In this document: positions 14,463-17,053 of the stretch, in pieces
How the letters are laid out: the number at the start of each line of letters is the position of its first letter
Numbering within the stretch: position 1 is the stretch's first letter
NCBI GenBank assembly: GCA_002333425.1
Contig: DDBL01000187.1
Span: 1 to 17,053 of the forward strand
DNA: 17,053 nucleotides
From: Leptospiraceae bacterium UBA2033
GTDB lineage: Bacteria > Spirochaetota > Leptospiria > Leptospirales > Leptospiraceae
Direction of reading: 5' to 3'
Program-made: the position numbers and the translations under genes
Notes under the pieces: generated by a model
Database searches by the model: none
The model's input: only the letters and a program-made list of their open reading frames with translations
Told to the model about the DNA's origin: nothing

Positions 14463-15752
14463 TTATGCATTTAATTTATTCCCAAAAGCAATTTTCAAAT
14501 CGTTTATTACCTCATTAAACTTTCCCTCAAACAATTTGTTAATACTTTCATACGAACCTATTAGTCTTTCGTATACTGGATTTCCAAAAATTTCCTTTTC
14601 ATCGATATTTTTTTGCGATGCAACATTAGAGGTAAACACATCTTTAATTTTTTTTAAAACAATAATTTGCTCATCTGTAAAATTATAAGTGTGAATATAG
14701 GAGAGATAACTTTTCTCTATACGTTCTTTGGGAGTAGGAATTTTTTTCTTACCCAAAGCATGAAGTAAAAAATCCCAAGCGGAGCCTTCTTTATAATCAT
14801 ACATTTTCTGCAAATGTCCTTCATCTAAAAAAATATTTGGCTTAGCTAACCAATCTATAAACTTTTTAATTTCTTCGTCTGACGGCTGATAGTTGTCATC
14901 CGCTGCTTTCTGTTTTAGTTCTTTCATTACTGGAACTTCTGTCTTTTTCAATTCTTCTTCAAAAATTCTTTTAGCTTCTTCTATTGGAAGATTATCAATA
15001 ATTTTTGTAGTAATCCAGCTAGAGGTATGCTCTTTACTAATTAACGCAAAACCATCATCTACCGCTTGCTTTGCTAACATGCGTCTATCCACAACAAATA
15101 AAATTCGTTTTGTTAGTCCACTACTGAGTAATGCTTTTACTAAGGCGACTGCCGTCCTTGTTTTACCAAGTCCAGTTGCCATGTGAATTAGCATTTTTTG
15201 TTTACCTGCTTTATAGTTTTCTATGATCTTGCGGATACAGGCTAATTGATAGTATCTTTCTTTTCCTACTGTCGGGTCAAATCCGCCCGCGATGGTTGTA
15301 TCAATTGAAATTTCTTTAGAGGAAGAAATTTTTTTCTGTTGCTCTACTTTGAGTTTCATTTCCTCCAAGGTCATGAAAGTGGTTACTTGTTTAAATTCTC
15401 CTGCGTCAAGTCCACGCCAGGCATTATCATAAAATAAAATTCTCTCTGCACTGCATGCGTATAAAAAACGAGGTTTTAAAAGTTGTGTGATAACAGTGCG
15501 TAGCTTCAAGAGGTCTTTATTTTCTCTATCTAAATTATTTTCAATGACAGCTAAAACTTCTCCATTCAAATCTTGTAAAACAATATCGGGTTTAATGCTT
15601 TTTAAAGTAGAATAATCTTTCTTTAGATTTTCAGGTATCTCATAAGATTGTTGATACAATAAAGTATCTTCAATTTTCCAATGATATTCATTGACTAATC
15701 TTAGAATCACCGGCAAATCGGTAGAAGTCGCTTCATTAATTTTTTTACCCAT
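14463..15752 (-). CDS. hsdR: Type I restriction enzyme HsdR, internally deleted
   Basis: This 429-residue protein is about half the usual HsdR length. The N-terminal nuclease region has KPDIVLQDLNGEVLAVIENN, where D56 and E71 stand but the catalytic lysine of the PD-ExK motif is N73. The Walker A motif is MATGLGKTRT (K197). After about residue 250 (SSWITTK), the DEAH box and the second helicase domain are missing. The sequence passes straight into the HsdR C-terminal region (FIDWLAKPNIFLDEGHLQKMYDYKEG onward). The frame is intact through the junction, near position 15000. DNA cleavage and translocation are both expected to be lost. The start ATG lies 2 bp after the DUF1016 stop, so the operon structure survives. 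Confidence 0.85.
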   Translation of the reverse strand: MGKKINEATSTDLPVILRLVNEYHWKIEDTLLYQQSYEIPENLKKDYSTLKSIKPDIVLQDLNGEVLAVIENNLDRENKDLLKLRTVITQLLKPRFLYACSAERILFYDNAWRGLDAGEFKQVTTFMTLEEMKLKVEQQKKISSSKEISIDTTIAGGFDPTVGKERYYQLACIRKIIENYKAGKQKMLIHMATGLGKTRTAVALVKALLSSGLTKRILFVVDRRMLAKQAVDDGFALISKEHTSSWITTKIIDNLPIEEAKRIFEEELKKTEVPVMKELKQKAADDNYQPSDEEIKKFIDWLAKPNIFLDEGHLQKMYDYKEGSAWDFLLHALGKKKIPTPKERIEKSYLSYIHTYNFTDEQIIVLKKIKDVFTSNVASQKNIDEKEIFGNPVYERLIGSYESINKLFEGKFNEVINDLKIAFGNKLNA

Positions 15753-15754
15753 TG

Positions 15755-16789
15755 TTATTCCGCCTTATGGTTGAATCTATTCCTAGCATCTTCGATTGAT
15801 TTATGTAATTTTGCCTTTAGCCATTCGACCGGAGGCAATTCCGTCAAATACGTTGCAACGTGAATACCAGATTTATCCAATTCTAAAAGTTCAATCACCT
15901 CTTCACTCTTCTCAGCACAAAGTAATATTCCAAGGGGAGAATTTTCTCCTTCTTGGCGTTCGTATTTGTCTAGCCAACGCAAGTATAATTCCAACTGACT
16001 TTTATCACTGTGTTTAAATTTGCCTAACTTTAATTCGATAGCAACTAAGCGTTTTAGTTTTCGGTGAAAGAAAAGCAAATCAATATAATAATCTTCTTGG
16101 TCTATGGTAATTCTTTTTTGACGGGCTAAGAACGCGAAGTCGCTTCCAAATTCTAAAATGAAGTTTTGCAATTCCGCGAGAATTGAAGTTTCCAAATCAT
16201 TTTCGGAGTATGTATTTTTAAGTCCGAGAAAATCGAGTAGGTAGGGATCTTTCAAGAATAAATCTACACTCATCTCTTTTTGTTCTCTTAATTGTTTTAA
16301 GTCATTATAAATTGTTTCTTCTGGTTTTTTGCTAATGGCAGTTCTCTCAAAAAGCATACTTTGTATCCTACCATTGAGTTCACGAACGCTCCAGCCTTCA
16401 TTGACAGTCATAGTAATATAAAATTCGCGCTTTAATACATCTTTTTCTTTTATGATTTCTATCAAGTGACTCCAACTTAATTTTGTAGATAGGTTTGTTA
16501 CTATGCTTTCATCTGGAAATGATTTATAAAATTCTACCATTCTATTTAAGTTAGAACGGCTATAGCCTCTACCATAGTCGCGAGATAACTGGACAGACAA
16601 ACTCTCTATAATTCCCTTTCCGTAATCTGCCCTATCTGATTTTACAATTTCTAGCTGTACCGTTTTTCCGATATTCCAATAAAGAATTAAAATGGATGAA
16701 TTTACTGTTTTTGTTACAAAATCATTCGCTGAATGTATAAGCTCTATGATTTTTTGAAATAGTTCTTTCTTATTTGATAACTCGGTCAT
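15755..16789 (-). CDS. DUF1016/YhcG family PDDEXK nuclease
   Basis: This 344-residue protein is full length for the family. The N-terminal DUF1016 domain (about 10-180) carries GKGIIESLSVQLSRDYGRG and LSWSHLIEIIK. The C-terminal PDDEXK nuclease has D237 in YYIDLLFFHRKLKRL, E252-L-K254 in AIELKLG, and Q265 in the next helix. YhcG-type proteins are commonly found with type I restriction-modification genes. Here the gene lies between an HsdM/HsdS-like remnant and hsdR, with hsdR 2 bp downstream. It is the only intact member of that locus. All nuclease residues remain, unlike in its neighbour. The start ATG at 16789 follows a palindrome (16825-16841) by 35 bp. Confidence 0.9.
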   Translation of the reverse strand: MTELSNKKELFQKIIELIHSANDFVTKTVNSSILILYWNIGKTVQLEIVKSDRADYGKGIIESLSVQLSRDYGRGYSRSNLNRMVEFYKSFPDESIVTNLSTKLSWSHLIEIIKEKDVLKREFYITMTVNEGWSVRELNGRIQSMLFERTAISKKPEETIYNDLKQLREQKEMSVDLFLKDPYLLDFLGLKNTYSENDLETSILAELQNFILEFGSDFAFLARQKRITIDQEDYYIDLLFFHRKLKRLVAIELKLGKFKHSDKSQLELYLRWLDKYERQEGENSPLGILLCAEKSEEVIELLELDKSGIHVATYLTELPPVEWLKAKLHKSIEDARNRFNHKAE

Positions 16790-16820
16790 ATTTTTTCCTA
16801 GTGCTGTTTAACTCTTACCG

Positions 16821-16845
16821 ATTAGTGCGACACTGTCGCACCAAT
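16821..16845. promoter_or_regulatory. 17-bp perfect palindrome upstream of the DUF1016 gene
   Basis: The core gtgcgacactgtcgcac (16825-16841) has perfect 8-bp arms around one base. It extends by four more bases each side (atta and caat) with one mismatch. It lies directly after the stop codon of the HsdM/HsdS-like remnant (16846-16848 on the minus strand) and 35 bp before the DUF1016 start. Its length and symmetry suit an operator for a dimeric regulator, or a hairpin between cistrons. No T tract follows it. No regulator gene for it is present in the window. Confidence 0.55.
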
Positions 16846-17053
16846 TCATACTTCCTCTTCCACCGCCACATCCTCTACAAACTCCACTCCCCAAATCTCC
16901 GCCAATATCTTCTTTATCTTCTCCTCTGCGGCAACCTTCATTTTGCGCAATCCTTCTAGCACTTGCATCTGTGCGTCTAACTCATTCTTGGTCACGTTGT
17001 GCGCCAAAGGGAGGATTTGCTAAAATGATAGATTTACTTTCATGCTCGGTGAC
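16846..17053 (-). pseudogene. Remnant joining an HsdM NPPF motif to an HsdS-like C-terminus
   Basis: Reading the minus strand from the window edge, VTEHESKSIILANPPFGAQ is the catalytic motif IV region of an N6-adenine methylase, and it ends at TGA (16982-16984) four codons later. In another frame, positions 16998-16846 read ELDAQMQVLEGLRKMKVAAE and onward to IKKILAEIWGVEF, ending at TGA 16846-16848. That resembles the C-terminal coiled coil of HsdS subunits, or of fused methylase-specificity proteins. A large deletion with a frame change therefore separates the two parts, removing the rest of hsdM and all target-recognition domains. The upstream hsdM part runs off the window. Confidence 0.7.

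Overview
The window is AT-rich and has spirochaete-like traits: short, loosely conserved lipoboxes, a multi-pass membrane class III nucleotide cyclase, a GxxExxY protein, and dispersed ctctgtgaactctgtgctc-type repeats. I infer a Leptospiraceae-like bacterium, possibly an environmental lineage. This rests on gene style and not on a database match. No rRNA, tRNA, CRISPR array or intact insertion sequence was seen.

Left accessory block (1-6024). On the minus strand lie a GxxExxY/PDDEXK_3 protein, a VapC-like PIN toxin with a small upstream partner, and a type I DNA methyltransferase (hsdM) without hsdS or hsdR beside it. Divergent from hsdM is a DUF1016 N-terminal domain followed in the same frame, across one TAG stop, by a thermonuclease (SNase) domain. 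About 780 bp without a convincing gene follow, holding a relatively GC-rich structured segment, and then the remnant of an AAA ATPase. Copies of one dispersed repeat occur throughout this block. They flank the GxxExxY gene, lie inside hsdM in frame, sit where the reading frame after hsdM is cut off, and a diverged copy precedes the ATPase remnant.

Central backbone (6025-13732, plus strand). Threonine synthase, a GHKL-type ATPase, a tail-anchored protein, a lipoprotein, a Fur-family regulator, a small ComFB-like protein, a CCA-adding/poly(A) polymerase family enzyme and a membrane nucleotide cyclase are tightly packed, several with overlaps or gaps of 2-10 bp. They look like one long transcription unit. 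A MORN-repeat lipoprotein follows after a 61-bp gap. No copies of the left-block repeat were seen here. At 13768-13825 there is a different caccgat repeat.

Right block (13869-17053, minus strand). A secreted EF-hand protein is followed by a decaying type I restriction-modification locus. HsdR has lost its central helicase region and the nuclease lysine. A full-length DUF1016/YhcG nuclease sits next to it. At the window edge an HsdM NPPF motif is joined out of frame to an HsdS-like C-terminus. A 17-bp perfect palindrome lies between that remnant and the DUF1016 gene. Taken together, the two flanks look like defence islands undergoing repeat-associated decay around a stable core operon.
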